Below, piece after piece: positions 42,949-52,873 of a DNA stretch of 64,000 nucleotides. The position numbers were made by a program, and so were the translations under genes. Source of the DNA: Mucilaginibacter_A sp050954285 (GTDB lineage: Bacteria > Bacteroidota > Bacteroidia > Sphingobacteriales > Sphingobacteriaceae); contig JBPBPL010000009.1 in NCBI GenBank assembly GCA_050954285.1, forward strand, positions 124,001-188,000, given 5' to 3'. The notes under the pieces are model-generated. The model had not been told where the DNA came from. It did not search any database and saw only the letters and a list, made by a program, of their open reading frames with translations. Each line of letters begins with the position of its first letter. The stretch's first letter is position 1.

Positions 42949-45081
42949 TTACTTGATGTAAATATCGGAAGTATTGCGATAACCGGTTGTTAAATTACTG
43001 TACCAATCGGTAAAACTGTTTCCACCAGAGGCTGCCCAATCTGCAAAATGCGGATAAGCATCGGTTATATTTACAGTTTCCAATGGATAATTGAAAGATG
43101 TATTGCTGAAATTGATTGCCCATGGCCAGTTTTCGCGCGAAGTATAATAACTCCTACCATTGATTAATGATGCATCATCCGCAGCACCAAAAAATGCCGT
43201 AGTTGCTTTATCGGTTGGGGCATAACCTGGCAAATGCACTTCATAACCTCTGCGCATATTGCTGATTAAGAATGGATTAATTGAAGTAATGCTTAATCCA
43301 GAAACAGAAACCGGATTTACAAACGTAACCAAAACCGAATCTGCGGTGCTTTGAATTTTATCTTTTGCATTCAGCACGTTTATAAAAAAGGAATAATCCG
43401 GATTGTGGATCACTGCTTCGTGGTTATCAAAAGGAATGATGACTGCTTTGGTTTGGCCGGCTTCTACACCGTTGCTGGCAAATTGAATATAATTGCTGAT
43501 AGTGCGCTGCCCGGTTACAGATTGAACCGATGAAGCAGCAAACGGCAACTGCACACCAAATCCGTTTTTAAAAGAAGCACCGGCAGCCACAACGTTAAAA
43601 GTTCCCTGCATGGTAACAGCTTGTGTTTGTGCATTCAAAACAAACATGTACCGGTAATTAACAACTAAGTCGTTCATGTCATAATCGCCTTTATTTGGCC
43701 AGTTATCTTCAAAAGCCAGTTGCGCATAACCATTTTGGGATGGGAAATAATAAATGTAGGCACGAGTAGGATCACTTGGAAAAGCATCATACACATCCAG
43801 AACGCCATCGCCATCGGTATCTCCGTTTTTGTCAATCGGTGCTATACCAGCGCTGGATATAGCCGAATTTGGGCTGGCACTTGCATAAAATACAATATCA
43901 TTAAAATCATTATCCGAAGAATAATTACTTGGATTGGTAGCTGATGATTCGCGGTTGGTATCCTCAAAACCAAACAGATACAGTTTGTGCACATCATCAT
44001 ACAAAACTACCGAATGCTTTTTTAGTGCGCTGGTGCTTTCCGGGTTCAGTCTGCTATCAGAATAAAACTTTTGTGTAGTTAAACTCACTCCGCTACCGGT
44101 CCAGGCATTTTGCAGCAACACAAAAGCGATGGTTGTACCGGCATTAAAAGTTCCTAATTTAACTTTATCACCAGATTTTAAACCGCCGCCGGAGCCTACA
44201 CCGGAAGCATTTGGAAACACCATTGTTACTTTATCTACACCGCCAGCATTAGTGCCACCGGAAGTTGCACTTGGCGGATTATTAGTGTTATAAGTATAAT
44301 AAGCCAGGCTGTTTTGATAGCCCGCTCCTTCAGAAACGTAAGTGATCCATACATCGGCCGTAGCAGTTACATTGATATTGGAAACAGCCGAACTGCTTAA
44401 ATACTCAGGATGTTTAATACTTACCGCTTGTGTTTCGGGCAAAGATGTATTAATGTACGTTAGCAAAGAGTTATCAATTACATCAGGCGTAGCTTCCAGA
44501 TAAGCCGGACGGCCTAAATTTGCCGGATAAGTAGAATTGTTAACCACGGCACTTGCCGTATTGGTATATGGAGAAGGGTAGGCGTATTCTGTAGAATTAA
44601 TGCCCAGCGTTCCCATCACGCCGGAATTAGTGCTGGAGTTATTGGCAATATCCGGCACCACATCTCCGCTGTAACCGTTTGTGCCACCAATGGTTGCTGT
44701 AATTGCACTGTTATTGATGTTTACTTTTACATTATGCATCAACCCGATATAACCCGGGTCAATAATTAACTGGGTAAAAGAAGCATTCACACTCAGCGTA
44801 GCCGTCAAAGTTCCGCTTGCATCGGTCACACCTTTAAAAATAGCATCCGCGGCATTGGTGCTGGTTGTATTATAAACGCTCACTACTGCACCGGAAACAG
44901 GTTGGTTGTTATTGGTAAGCAGTTTAAGGTTCAGGCTTACATCATTGGCATTTTTATAAGTGAAACCGTTTGGGGCGAGTTTGCTGATGAAGCTCTCGTC
45001 CTGACCGGTTGACCGATCTTTTTTGCACGACGAAACAACCGCAAGTCCGGCAATTCCAAATAAGTAAAAGATTTTTTTCAT
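42949..45081 (-). CDS. LruC-domain surface lipoprotein
   Basis: 710 residues. The lipobox Cys19 is followed by charged residues (KKDRS), as in surface lipoproteins of Bacteroidota. A carboxypeptidase-like beta-sandwich (SGAVVSVYNTTST) lies near residues 55-120. At about 415, DTDGDGVLDVYDAFPSDP is a calcium-binding thrombospondin type 3-like loop. LAFEDNWPNKGDYDMNDLVVNYRY then marks the LruC domain, a module of extracellular Bacteroidota proteins of unknown role. It ends without a sorting CTD. Confidence 0.88.
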   Translation of the reverse strand: MKKIFYLFGIAGLAVVSSCKKDRSTGQDESFISKLAPNGFTYKNANDVSLNLKLLTNNNQPVSGAVVSVYNTTSTNAADAIFKGVTDASGTLTATLSVNASFTQLIIDPGYIGLMHNVKVNINNSAITATIGGTNGYSGDVVPDIANNSSTNSGVMGTLGINSTEYAYPSPYTNTASAVVNNSTYPANLGRPAYLEATPDVIDNSLLTYINTSLPETQAVSIKHPEYLSSSAVSNINVTATADVWITYVSEGAGYQNSLAYYTYNTNNPPSATSGGTNAGGVDKVTMVFPNASGVGSGGGLKSGDKVKLGTFNAGTTIAFVLLQNAWTGSGVSLTTQKFYSDSRLNPESTSALKKHSVVLYDDVHKLYLFGFEDTNRESSATNPSNYSSDNDFNDIVFYASASPNSAISSAGIAPIDKNGDTDGDGVLDVYDAFPSDPTRAYIYYFPSQNGYAQLAFEDNWPNKGDYDMNDLVVNYRYMFVLNAQTQAVTMQGTFNVVAAGASFKNGFGVQLPFAASSVQSVTGQRTISNYIQFASNGVEAGQTKAVIIPFDNHEAVIHNPDYSFFINVLNAKDKIQSTADSVLVTFVNPVSVSGLSITSINPFLISNMRRGYEVHLPGYAPTDKATTAFFGAADDASLINGRSYYTSRENWPWAINFSNTSFNYPLETVNITDAYPHFADWAASGGNSFTDWYSNLTTGYRNTSDIYIK

Positions 45082-45180
45082 AAGCTGATCAAAGGTTTAT
45101 CAGCTTGCTTTTACGCTTTTTAAAACGGAGGGGTTGGGTTAAATAACTTTCGGCAAGCGTGGCTGCAAGTTAACTCAGGC

Positions 45181-45222
45181 GGAAAAACAGCATCATAATG
45201 CTTCTTTTAACCATGTTTTTTA
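45181..45222. repeat. Back-to-back copies of both repeat forms
   Basis: ATGCTGTTTTTCC read from 45193 on the minus strand, and ATGCTTCTTTTAACC from 45198 on the plus strand, are separated by only four bases at their ATGC ends. The arrangement is the reverse of the closed head-to-head pairs. It lies between the LruC and LacI genes. Confidence 0.65.
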
Positions 45223-45271
45223 GGGGTGATGAAAATGCAGGAAAGCAGCAGCCAGAGTTTTTTTACTGCTT

Positions 45272-46303
45272 TTATTTATTTTTTTGCGTAGATAACCGCA
45301 CAATTAACTTGGGTTTGATGCTCACTGTTTTATAAACATTACTGGCTGGTGCTTCTTTTATCTCCTGAAAATACAGATCGGCAATGGCTTTGCCCATGCG
45401 CTTGCTGTATTGATCTACCGTGGTGATTGATGGCGTGGTAATTTCACTAAATGCTTCGTTGGAATAGCCGCAAATACCCAAAACTTCAGGTACTTTAAAA
45501 CCCATATTGTTGGCCACTTCCAGTACACCCAATGCAGAAAAATCCGAAGTGGATGCAAACACGGCATCTGGAGGCGTGCCCATGCCAAGCAATTTGCGCG
45601 TAGCTTTGGCACCCAGTTCTTTTGTCCAGGCATTTTTTATGATCAGTTCTTCAACCAGCGGAATTTTATGCTGCTCCATTGCCCTCAAATAACCCGCTTT
45701 ACGCTGCCTGAAAATGGCCAGGTTTTGCGGTCCTTCCAGCAGTGCAATTCGTTTATAACCCTGGTTTATCATGTGCGAAACGGCTTCAGTTGCGGCCAGT
45801 TCATTATCGTTGATCACCTTGTACGTTTCCAGATCCAGCGCCACGCGGTCAAACTGGATCATCTGGATGCCTTGCGTTAAAGCGTTTTTTAAATGGTCGC
45901 TGTTGTGGTGTTCTGCAGAAATTGAAATCACAATACAGCTTACATGCTGGCTAATTAAAGTTTCTACGCACTGCACTTCGCGTTCGTGCGATTCGTTTGA
46001 CTGGCAAATTACCAAATTATAGCCATTTTTATAGGTAACTTCCTCTAAACCAGCAATCACATTAGAAAAAAAATTTTGGTTAATGCGCGGAACTACCACA
46101 CCAATTGTTTGGTTTTGACCTTTGCGGAGATTGGAAGCCAGGTAGTTTTGCTTGTAATTCAGTTCTTTGGCTGTTTTCAAAATCAGCTCTTTGGTTTTCG
46201 CGCTAACTTTATTGCTGTTGTTCAATGCCCTGGAAACGGACGATGCCGCAATATTCAATTTGCGGGCAATATCGTGGATCGTGGCGCGTTTCTGGCTTTT
46301 CAT
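45272..46303 (-). CDS. LacI-family transcriptional regulator
   Basis: 343 residues. ATIHDIARKLNIAASSVSRALNNS is the N-terminal LacI helix-turn-helix, with the hinge near residue 55. QNQTIGVVVPRINQNFFSNV begins the periplasmic-binding-protein-like sensor domain. It is followed on the same strand by the LruC gene and is divergent from the DUF2147 gene; the beta-helix and Gfo/Idh genes nearby suggest a carbohydrate signal, but the effector is unknown. A repeat-like stretch (45349-45372) lies in its 3' part and encodes KEAPA. Confidence 0.93.
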   Translation of the reverse strand: MKSQKRATIHDIARKLNIAASSVSRALNNSNKVSAKTKELILKTAKELNYKQNYLASNLRKGQNQTIGVVVPRINQNFFSNVIAGLEEVTYKNGYNLVICQSNESHEREVQCVETLISQHVSCIVISISAEHHNSDHLKNALTQGIQMIQFDRVALDLETYKVINDNELAATEAVSHMINQGYKRIALLEGPQNLAIFRQRKAGYLRAMEQHKIPLVEELIIKNAWTKELGAKATRKLLGMGTPPDAVFASTSDFSALGVLEVANNMGFKVPEVLGICGYSNEAFSEITTPSITTVDQYSKRMGKAIADLYFQEIKEAPASNVYKTVSIKPKLIVRLSTQKNK

Positions 46304-46365
46304 AAAGTGTTCAATTTAATAATTATATCATTAGGCCGGTAATGCTTTATTTTTTAGGTTTGGTT

Positions 46366-46395
46366 ACTGCTGTTTTTACAGGGTAAAAACAGTAT
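46366..46395. repeat. Self-palindromic sister-form repeat upstream of the DUF2147 gene
   Basis: CTGTTTTTACAGGGTAAAAACAG is centred here and is a near-perfect palindrome (written as two arms, CTGTTTTTA and TAAAAACAG, around a short centre). It can be read as a sister-form unit from either strand. It lies in the divergent promoter gap of the LacI and DUF2147 genes, so a regulator site is an alternative reading. Confidence 0.6.
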
Positions 46396-46453
46396 TTAAA
46401 TCAAACAACTCCGTTTAACAATCCACGTAAAACCTTTTTAAAATTATTGTCTG

Positions 46454-46888
46454 ATGAAAAATATTGCTTTAATGCTATTGTTGGTTGTTTTTGGGTTGAA
46501 AGTATCCGCCCAAACTAAAGACGCTATTGTTGGCAACTGGTTCACTCCAAAACATGATGCCAAAATAGAAATTTACAAAAAAGGAGAAGCTTACTTTGGG
46601 AAACTTGCTTGGTTTGCCACACAAACAGATGCCAGCGGGAAGCCAAAGTTAGATGTTAAAAATCCTGACGCAGCTTTAAAAACCCGGACTTTACTCAACC
46701 TGGAATTTCTTAAAAACTTTGTTTATAAAGGAGAAAATTCCTGGGAGAACGGGGAAATATATGATGCGCAATCAGGCAAAACTTATAACAGCAAAATATC
46801 CATGTCTGGCAATGATAAACTGAACTTGCGCGGTTATGTGGGCATTTCGCTTTTTGGCCGAACCGAAATCTGGACACGGGCCAAATAA
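46454..46888 (+). CDS. DUF2147 family secreted protein
   Basis: 144 residues with a signal peptide (IALMLLLVVFGLKVSAQ). IVGNWFTPKHDAKIEIYKKG and WENGEIYDAQSGKTYNSKIS are the family motifs; KLNLRGYVGISLFGRTEIW closes the small beta-barrel. DUF2147 proteins are extracytoplasmic and of unproven function. Confidence 0.9.
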   Translation: MKNIALMLLLVVFGLKVSAQTKDAIVGNWFTPKHDAKIEIYKKGEAYFGKLAWFATQTDASGKPKLDVKNPDAALKTRTLLNLEFLKNFVYKGENSWENGEIYDAQSGKTYNSKISMSGNDKLNLRGYVGISLFGRTEIWTRAK

Positions 46889-46910
46889 CCGAAATTCAGG
46901 CAATTAGCCG

Positions 46911-46936
46911 ATGCTTCTTTTATCGGTATATTTTTA
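46911..46936 (+). repeat. Single copy of the dispersed repeat
   Basis: ATGCTTCTTTTATCGG then TATATTTTTA. It lies 22 bases after the DUF2147 stop codon, between convergent genes, where it could serve in termination. Confidence 0.82.
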
Positions 46937-46955
46937 GAAAGAATGACATCGAAAT

Positions 46956-47459
46956 TTATGATTTAGGCTTAATTCTTTCCCATTTTACAAAATCTTTCTG
47001 TTTTTTATTATTGGTAATCGGGCCTTCCATCCAGTTAAAATCCTCATGCATCTTCAGCTTATAGTAAACATAAAATTTGCCCAACGGGTAAGATTTGTTT
47101 TGCTTTCTGAAACTCAGTTCTTTGCCATCAAATAACACCTGATCAATTTTGTATTTCTTTTTGTTGGTACAAGTGATATTCATTTTGCCATCATTTGCCA
47201 GTTGGATTTTATACAAGTCGGAAGCATTAACATTCGTTTCTACGCCAATTCCCCAATGTTCTTTCCATTCTCCAGCCAAGCTTTGCTTTGTATGGCCCTG
47301 TGGTGCGTCTGAACTTCGTTTTTGATTTCCTGGTTCAAATTGTGAAATGGTATCTTTTTTAATGATCGTGACAGTATCGGTTATTATTTTGGTTTGCTGC
47401 TTTCCATTGTTGCAGGAAACAATAACGAGGACGGCTAAGAGCAGATATATTTTTTTCAT
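46956..47459 (-). CDS. Small lipoprotein, unknown function
   Basis: 167 residues from the ATG at 47459, which starts a clear lipoprotein signal (MKKIYLLLAVLVIVSC, Cys16). A longer frame opens at 47540, but its extra residues (PVKEASK) are the translation of a repeat copy and a non-homologous leader, so I reject it. After a Thr/Lys/Gln-rich linker the domain SLAGEWKEHWGIGVETNVNA and YVYYKLKMHEDFNWMEG look like a small lipocalin-like beta-barrel. No family recognised. Confidence 0.68.
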   Translation of the reverse strand: MKKIYLLLAVLVIVSCNNGKQQTKIITDTVTIIKKDTISQFEPGNQKRSSDAPQGHTKQSLAGEWKEHWGIGVETNVNASDLYKIQLANDGKMNITCTNKKKYKIDQVLFDGKELSFRKQNKSYPLGKFYVYYKLKMHEDFNWMEGPITNNKKQKDFVKWERIKPKS

Positions 47460-47521
47460 TCGTTTGTGCTTGATTTTGGTAAAGATAATTGATAAAGCAC
47501 CAAAGAAAAACCAAATCTTTG

Positions 47522-47546
47522 ATGCTTCTTTTACCGGCATAAATTT
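47522..47546 (+). repeat. Copy of the dispersed repeat between lipoprotein and NRPS genes
   Basis: ATGCTTCTTTTACCGGC then ATAAATTT. It ends two bases before the NRPS stop codon and creates a false upstream ATG for the lipoprotein gene. Confidence 0.85.
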
Positions 47547-47547
47547 G

Positions 47548-50500
47548 TCAGGCAGGTTGCACCGGGCTGCCCGTCCAGTCTGTTCCCGGAGCTAATCTTT
47601 CGCCTTTCATTACTAAAGAAAGTGCTTCTATTTTGCAATCGGTGCCAATTTCCGTATCGTACAAAATAATGGTTCCGGCACCGATGGAGCTGCGTGAACC
47701 TACTTTTACGGTACCTACTTTCATCACCCGGTCTTCAAACAAATGGGTTTGCGGACCGCAATCTTCATTTAAAGCTACGTCATCTCCCAAAGAAACCATG
47801 TCGAATTCCGTAATATCCGTTGTATTCATCCAAACACGTTTACAGATTTTTACACCCAAAATACGCATGGCAATGGGCAGCCAAGGTGTGCCCCGCATAT
47901 AATCCAGTAAAAACGGAATCGATAAAGCTTCGTAAGTGGTGGTGATGGCTTCACTTCGCCATACGCTCCAGCTCCACATCGGCCTTTGTTTGGCATTAAA
48001 TTTCCAGACCAGAATATACTTCAAAATTACTGTGGTAAAAAAAGCAGGCAATCCCATAAAACCCAGATAATACAATGGGAAGTACAGGAGGATTTTATAC
48101 CAGGGATATTGCGTAACCAGATCGTGGGCATAAGCGATGAACAAAATCGAAAAAATAATGATTGCAGTTTCTGGCAAAATGATGCGGATAAACTCTACAA
48201 AAGCACGGGCAATGAAGCGCAACGTGGAAGGATTGGAAGTGAGTTCGGCAGAAAAAGGGTTGCTTTCCTGGCGGCGCGGCAGGGCAATGGCCGGTGAACC
48301 AAACCAGTCTTTTGCCTGATTTTTGGCTAATTCCTGCGGATCCGGCGGAATGGATAAAACGCCGATCAGCATGTTGCCCGGCAAGTGATAACCCTGCGGA
48401 ATTAAGGCGCTGTTGCCTACAAAACTATTGTTATCAATTTCAGTATAATCCAAAATCAGCTGCTGGCCGCGCACATCAGATTCGCCCAAAGTAACGGCAT
48501 CGGCCACAAAAGCACCGCTGCCGATTTTGAGCAAAGGATGCGTAACGCTGCTGGCTGTAGAAATTTCGGTGTTTTTACCAATTTTGGCACCTAAAGCCCG
48601 GAAAAAGGCTGATACATAAACGGTAGCGTAAATAGGGTGCAACACGATTAAACTGATAGACATGAGCTGATCGGCAAACCATTTCCGGAAGTAAAACAAA
48701 CTGTAAATAGGATAGGTGCCGGGTTTAATATTCCGTTGCAGCAATCGGGTGAGCACCACAGTTTCTAAGGCGAAAAGTACAATGTAAACCACGGCTAGCA
48801 AAGGAACCATTACCATGTAGGCAAAATCGTAATCATCAGCGGCATTATCCAGCTTGTTGATCGCAATAATAGTAGGTAAAAGAGGCAACAAAATTACGAA
48901 AGGAAAAACCACCAGCGATAACGAAAACAGCAGTTTGTACCTGTTGCGGGTAGCGTTGGAAACTGGCAGCGGTTGTGGCAGATCTTCTATGCTTTTGGTT
49001 TCTTTTAAAACGGCCGGACTGCCACGCCAAACTTCACCGCTGCGTACGGTTTTGTTTTCCTGCAGATAACTTAAATCCTGTAATTCTGTCCAGGGTTCCA
49101 TCACCACACCACCGGAAATAATGGAGCCAGTGCCGATGTATGCATGATCCCCCAAGGCGATGGAACGGATTTTCAGCAAGCCATCTTCTACCACTGCATT
49201 ATTCAGGTTTACGCCGGAACTGATGCTGACATCGCTGCCAATCGTGATCAAATCCTCGGCACCCACAATAAAATTACTAAGCTGAGCATCCGGAGCAACT
49301 TTCATTCCCAGCAACCTTAAATAAACCGGGTACAAAGGCGTTCCATTTAAAAACTGAACCGTAAGTAGTCGTTGCACTGTTTTGGCAAACCACCATCTAA
49401 AATAATAACTTCCCCATAAAGGGTAATCGCCTTCTTTAATTTTGCCGATGACGAGCCATTTGGTGCCGATGGAAACAAACGAGAACAGGAACGGAACCAA
49501 AGCAAACATTACCAATGCCGTTAAAATGGCGTAACTTAAATGGCCGGTATCCTGCTCTACATAATAATAACCAAGATAGGGCACAAAAATTTGTACGGCA
49601 AAAACAGTATAGATGAAAAACAGCGCAACGGTTTGGGCCAGCCAGCAGGCGTAATACCTGGAAAGTTTGACCTTGTGAAATTTTCGCTCCGGCTTTTTAT
49701 CTACCGGCGTTTGCTGTTCCCAAACTTCTGCCAGTTTTTGCAGCGGGCGATGCAGGTAAATATCCCGCAGGGAAGCTTTTGGCACGCCGCCTTCACGCCG
49801 CAACCGGGAAACCAGACCGGCAGCTAACAGGGAATGTCCACCCAGGTCATCAAAAAAATCCATGGAAAGATCGATGGTTTTATTGGGGAAGGTTTTGCGT
49901 AACATGTTCAGCAACCGGTCTTGAAGCGGTGCGTTCATATCCAGCGTTTCCTCAGCTGCAGTATTGGTATTTTGCAGCAGCGATTCTGGCGTAGGCAAGG
50001 CTTTGCGGTTTACTTTTCCGCTGGGCATCCGTGGCATTTCCGGAAGCTGAACAATGGTGGCCGGAACCATGTACGATGGCAGAACTTTTGCTAATTCGAG
50101 CCTTAGCAAACTTTCTTCCAGTTTGATACCACCATCGGTAACAATATATCCAACCAGTTGCTCCTGTTCGGCACTGTCTTTTTTTACGGCCACAGCAGCA
50201 GCAGAAACATCTGGTAAATTACTTAATTTTACTTCGATTTCGCCCAGTTCGATGCGGTAACCACGCAGTTTAATCTGATCATCAAATCGCCCCAAAAACT
50301 CAATGCTTCCGTCTTCCTTAATTAACGCTGCATCGCCGGTACGGTAAATCCGGTCGCCGGGCAAATCTGCAAGCGATGCTGTTTTTAGCACAAATTTTTC
50401 CTGCGTAAGTTGCGGCAGTTTCATATAACCCTGCGCCACACCAGGGCCGGAAATAACCAGTTCGCCACGCTCGCCAAAAGGCAGCGGATTAAGTTTTTCA

Positions 50501-51504
50501 TCCACTACGGCCAGGTTATAATTGGGCAAGGGATCGCCGATGGTGATGGCATCTCCGGGTTTTAATGCGGCAAAAGTAGCGCTCACCGTTGTTTCGGTTG
50601 GCCCGTAACTGTTGTAAAAAATGCGGTTTTGGGTTGACCATCGGTTTAAAACCTGCGTCGTGCAGGCTTCACCTCCAGCATTTACCAAGCGCAAAGCTGG
50701 AATTTCATCATCCATTACTGCCAGCAAACTTGGCACGGCGTGCAGCACGGTAATTTTTTCGCGGTTCAGCACATCGCTCAATTCGTCAATGGCTTTGGAA
50801 GTGGTGTTATCAGCTACCCAAATTGTTGCAGCGGCAAAATAACTCACCCAGGTTTCTTCGCACCACATATCAAATGAAACCGAAAACCCCTGATATACGC
50901 GGTCTGTTTCGCGGATTTCGAGCACGCTTTGCTCTGATCGCACCAAATGGCAAATCTGCCGGTGGCCGATCGGGATGCCTTTTGGTTTGCCGGTACTGCC
51001 GGATGTGTATAACACGTAAGCTAAATTATCCGGTTCCGGGCCTTCGGGAAGCAGGATGTTTTCATTTACAAAAGGTTGCGGACGAACGGAAAGGATCGGA
51101 AAATCAAGGTTCAGCAAATCTTCACTGATGTAAGCCGACGCCTCCACTTCCGTAAAAATCGTTTCCACACGCTCGGCCGGAATTTCCCGATCCACCGGAA
51201 TATAGGCGGCACCTGCTTTTACAATACCCAAAATAGCGGCGTGCAGTTCCAATCCGCGCTTATGCCAAACGCCAACTTTATCACCTCTTTTTATGCCGTT
51301 TGCTGCCAAATCTGCTGCAATGGCATCGCTCCAGCGGTCTAACTGCTGGTAGGTAAGGGTTTCCTCACCAAAAATCAATGCTGTTTTTACAGGGTAATTT
51401 TTAGCGCTTTGCCGAAATAAATCAGCCAGGGTTTCTTCGCGAATAAAATCGGGCCGGTCTGCACCTTTCAGGATACTAACCGTATTTACAAAAGTGGATG
51501 GCAT
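47548..51504 (-). CDS. Pls/PosA-family nonribosomal peptide synthetase with three beta-helix acyltransferase-like units
   Basis: 1318 residues. Adenylation domain to about 510: VLYTSGSTGKPKG (A3), the Asp212 region SFDMWCEETW (A4), YNSYGPTETT (A5), YRTGDAALIKEDG (A7), FDDQIKLRGYRIELGEIE (A8) and Lys497 in PSGKVNR (A10). A carrier domain follows with Ser558 in DDLGGHSLL. The rest has about six membrane helices and three left-handed beta-helix units (about 745-840, 985-1080, 1225-1310). This matches the polylysine-synthetase type that builds isopeptide homopolymers such as poly-lysine at the membrane. The substrate is unproven. Two sister-form repeat copies lie in the gene (50376, 51378). Confidence 0.92.
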   Translation of the reverse strand: MPSTFVNTVSILKGADRPDFIREETLADLFRQSAKNYPVKTALIFGEETLTYQQLDRWSDAIAADLAANGIKRGDKVGVWHKRGLELHAAILGIVKAGAAYIPVDREIPAERVETIFTEVEASAYISEDLLNLDFPILSVRPQPFVNENILLPEGPEPDNLAYVLYTSGSTGKPKGIPIGHRQICHLVRSEQSVLEIRETDRVYQGFSVSFDMWCEETWVSYFAAATIWVADNTTSKAIDELSDVLNREKITVLHAVPSLLAVMDDEIPALRLVNAGGEACTTQVLNRWSTQNRIFYNSYGPTETTVSATFAALKPGDAITIGDPLPNYNLAVVDEKLNPLPFGERGELVISGPGVAQGYMKLPQLTQEKFVLKTASLADLPGDRIYRTGDAALIKEDGSIEFLGRFDDQIKLRGYRIELGEIEVKLSNLPDVSAAAVAVKKDSAEQEQLVGYIVTDGGIKLEESLLRLELAKVLPSYMVPATIVQLPEMPRMPSGKVNRKALPTPESLLQNTNTAAEETLDMNAPLQDRLLNMLRKTFPNKTIDLSMDFFDDLGGHSLLAAGLVSRLRREGGVPKASLRDIYLHRPLQKLAEVWEQQTPVDKKPERKFHKVKLSRYYACWLAQTVALFFIYTVFAVQIFVPYLGYYYVEQDTGHLSYAILTALVMFALVPFLFSFVSIGTKWLVIGKIKEGDYPLWGSYYFRWWFAKTVQRLLTVQFLNGTPLYPVYLRLLGMKVAPDAQLSNFIVGAEDLITIGSDVSISSGVNLNNAVVEDGLLKIRSIALGDHAYIGTGSIISGGVVMEPWTELQDLSYLQENKTVRSGEVWRGSPAVLKETKSIEDLPQPLPVSNATRNRYKLLFSLSLVVFPFVILLPLLPTIIAINKLDNAADDYDFAYMVMVPLLAVVYIVLFALETVVLTRLLQRNIKPGTYPIYSLFYFRKWFADQLMSISLIVLHPIYATVYVSAFFRALGAKIGKNTEISTASSVTHPLLKIGSGAFVADAVTLGESDVRGQQLILDYTEIDNNSFVGNSALIPQGYHLPGNMLIGVLSIPPDPQELAKNQAKDWFGSPAIALPRRQESNPFSAELTSNPSTLRFIARAFVEFIRIILPETAIIIFSILFIAYAHDLVTQYPWYKILLYFPLYYLGFMGLPAFFTTVILKYILVWKFNAKQRPMWSWSVWRSEAITTTYEALSIPFLLDYMRGTPWLPIAMRILGVKICKRVWMNTTDITEFDMVSLGDDVALNEDCGPQTHLFEDRVMKVGTVKVGSRSSIGAGTIILYDTEIGTDCKIEALSLVMKGERLAPGTDWTGSPVQPA

Positions 51505-51604
51505 AAATAAAGAGACAGATAAATCAAGTGATGGTTTGTAGCACGAAATTAGAATTATTTATTCTCTCGCTTCAACAATCATACACTATTTTGGTTGTAG
51601 CTCT

Positions 51605-51628
51605 GTACTGTTTTTACCGACCTAAAAA
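51605..51628 (+). repeat. Sister-form copy between the NRPS and GT2 genes
   Basis: GTACTGTTTTTACCGACC then TAAAAA. It lies in the divergent promoter gap. Confidence 0.78.
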
Positions 51629-51665
51629 GTAGTATCCATCACTTCAAGAATTGAATTTATTTTCG

Positions 51666-52847
51666 ATGCACGCAGATCATATTCCGGTTAAAAAGAAAAT
51701 TATAAATTATAATACTTTATTTGATCGCGCAGCCCTTCCAGCCAAAAATTTAAGAGTTTCTGTAATTGTTCCGGCAAGGGATGAAGCAAAAACTATCCGT
51801 AAAACGCTGAATGCGTTGCGCTTGCAAACTGACGATCAGGGAGCGCCTTTAAACCCGCAACTTTATGAGGTTTTACTTTTGGTGAACAATTGCAACGACC
51901 AGACTTATGAAATCGGACGGCAATATCAGCAAAAATATCCTGCTTTTCGGCTGTATCTGGCCATGGTTCAGCTTCCGCCGGAAAAAGCAAATATTGGTTT
52001 TGTACGGAGGCTTTTGATGGACGAAGCCTATCGGCGCTTAACTGAAAATATTGAGAATGAGGGCATTATTGCTTCTACTGATGGTGATACTGAGGTAGAT
52101 TGCTGTTGGGTTTTTCATATCATGAAAGAAATTGACAAAGGTTGCCATGCGGTTGGCGGCCGAATTTTGACACACAAAAACCAGAGTTTATCGCGGTTAT
52201 TTCATTTGCGTGATGTGGCATACCGAAGTTTGCTGGCTCAGGCAGAAGCGTTGCTTGACCCGGAAGACCATGATCCCTGGCCACGGCATTATCAGTATTT
52301 TGGTGCGAGCATGGCCGTTACCTGTGCTACTTATCACCAGGTTGGGCGTTTGCCGCAGGTGCCTTATCTGGAAGATAATGCATTCCATCAGGCATTGCAA
52401 CGTATGGATATCCGCATCCGCAAAACACCAGCCGTTAAAGCTTACACTTCTACACGTTTAACTGGTAGGGTAGATGTTGGTTTTTCTGAACAATTGAAAA
52501 AATGGTCGTGCTATGATAAGCATGGTTACACGCAGGAAGCAGAACAGGCACAGGCTTGGCTCATTAAGTTTAAAAACAAACACTTGCTGCGGCAATGCTG
52601 GAAATCATTCCAAAATAATGGTTTTTATAACGAGAAAGTTTTATATTCAGTTGCAGAAAGTCTCTTCCTCAACCCCGAATTTCTGCAAAAGGAAATTACT
52701 GATAATTCATATTTTGGCTGCCTTTGGGAAAACGTTTGTAAAGAAATTGGTGAAGGCAGATGGGGCAAAAAATGGGAGCTGGTACACATTTCCGAAGCTA
52801 TTGCTGAACTGAGAAGTTTTGTGAATAATTTCTCATCCAACAATTAA
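51666..52847 (+). CDS. Glycosyltransferase family 2
   Basis: 393 residues from the ATG at 51666. RVSVIVPARDEAKTIRKTLNAL is the GT-A opening, and IIASTDGDTEVDCCWVFHIM has the D-x-D-like metal site. There is no membrane helix. This subgroup is found beside PIG-L deacetylase/methyltransferase and acyl-CoA-dehydrogenase-like genes, as here (54712-57145), suggesting assembly of a glycosylated metabolite. It is divergent from the NRPS gene. Confidence 0.85.
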   Translation: MHADHIPVKKKIINYNTLFDRAALPAKNLRVSVIVPARDEAKTIRKTLNALRLQTDDQGAPLNPQLYEVLLLVNNCNDQTYEIGRQYQQKYPAFRLYLAMVQLPPEKANIGFVRRLLMDEAYRRLTENIENEGIIASTDGDTEVDCCWVFHIMKEIDKGCHAVGGRILTHKNQSLSRLFHLRDVAYRSLLAQAEALLDPEDHDPWPRHYQYFGASMAVTCATYHQVGRLPQVPYLEDNAFHQALQRMDIRIRKTPAVKAYTSTRLTGRVDVGFSEQLKKWSCYDKHGYTQEAEQAQAWLIKFKNKHLLRQCWKSFQNNGFYNEKVLYSVAESLFLNPEFLQKEITDNSYFGCLWENVCKEIGEGRWGKKWELVHISEAIAELRSFVNNFSSNN

Positions 52848-52873
52848 CTTCCGTTCATCAAAATAAAAAAATC

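Noticed and set aside
46956..47540. A longer lipoprotein gene starting at 47540
   Set aside because: The extra N-terminal residues are the translation of a repeat copy, and a complete lipoprotein signal starts at 47459.
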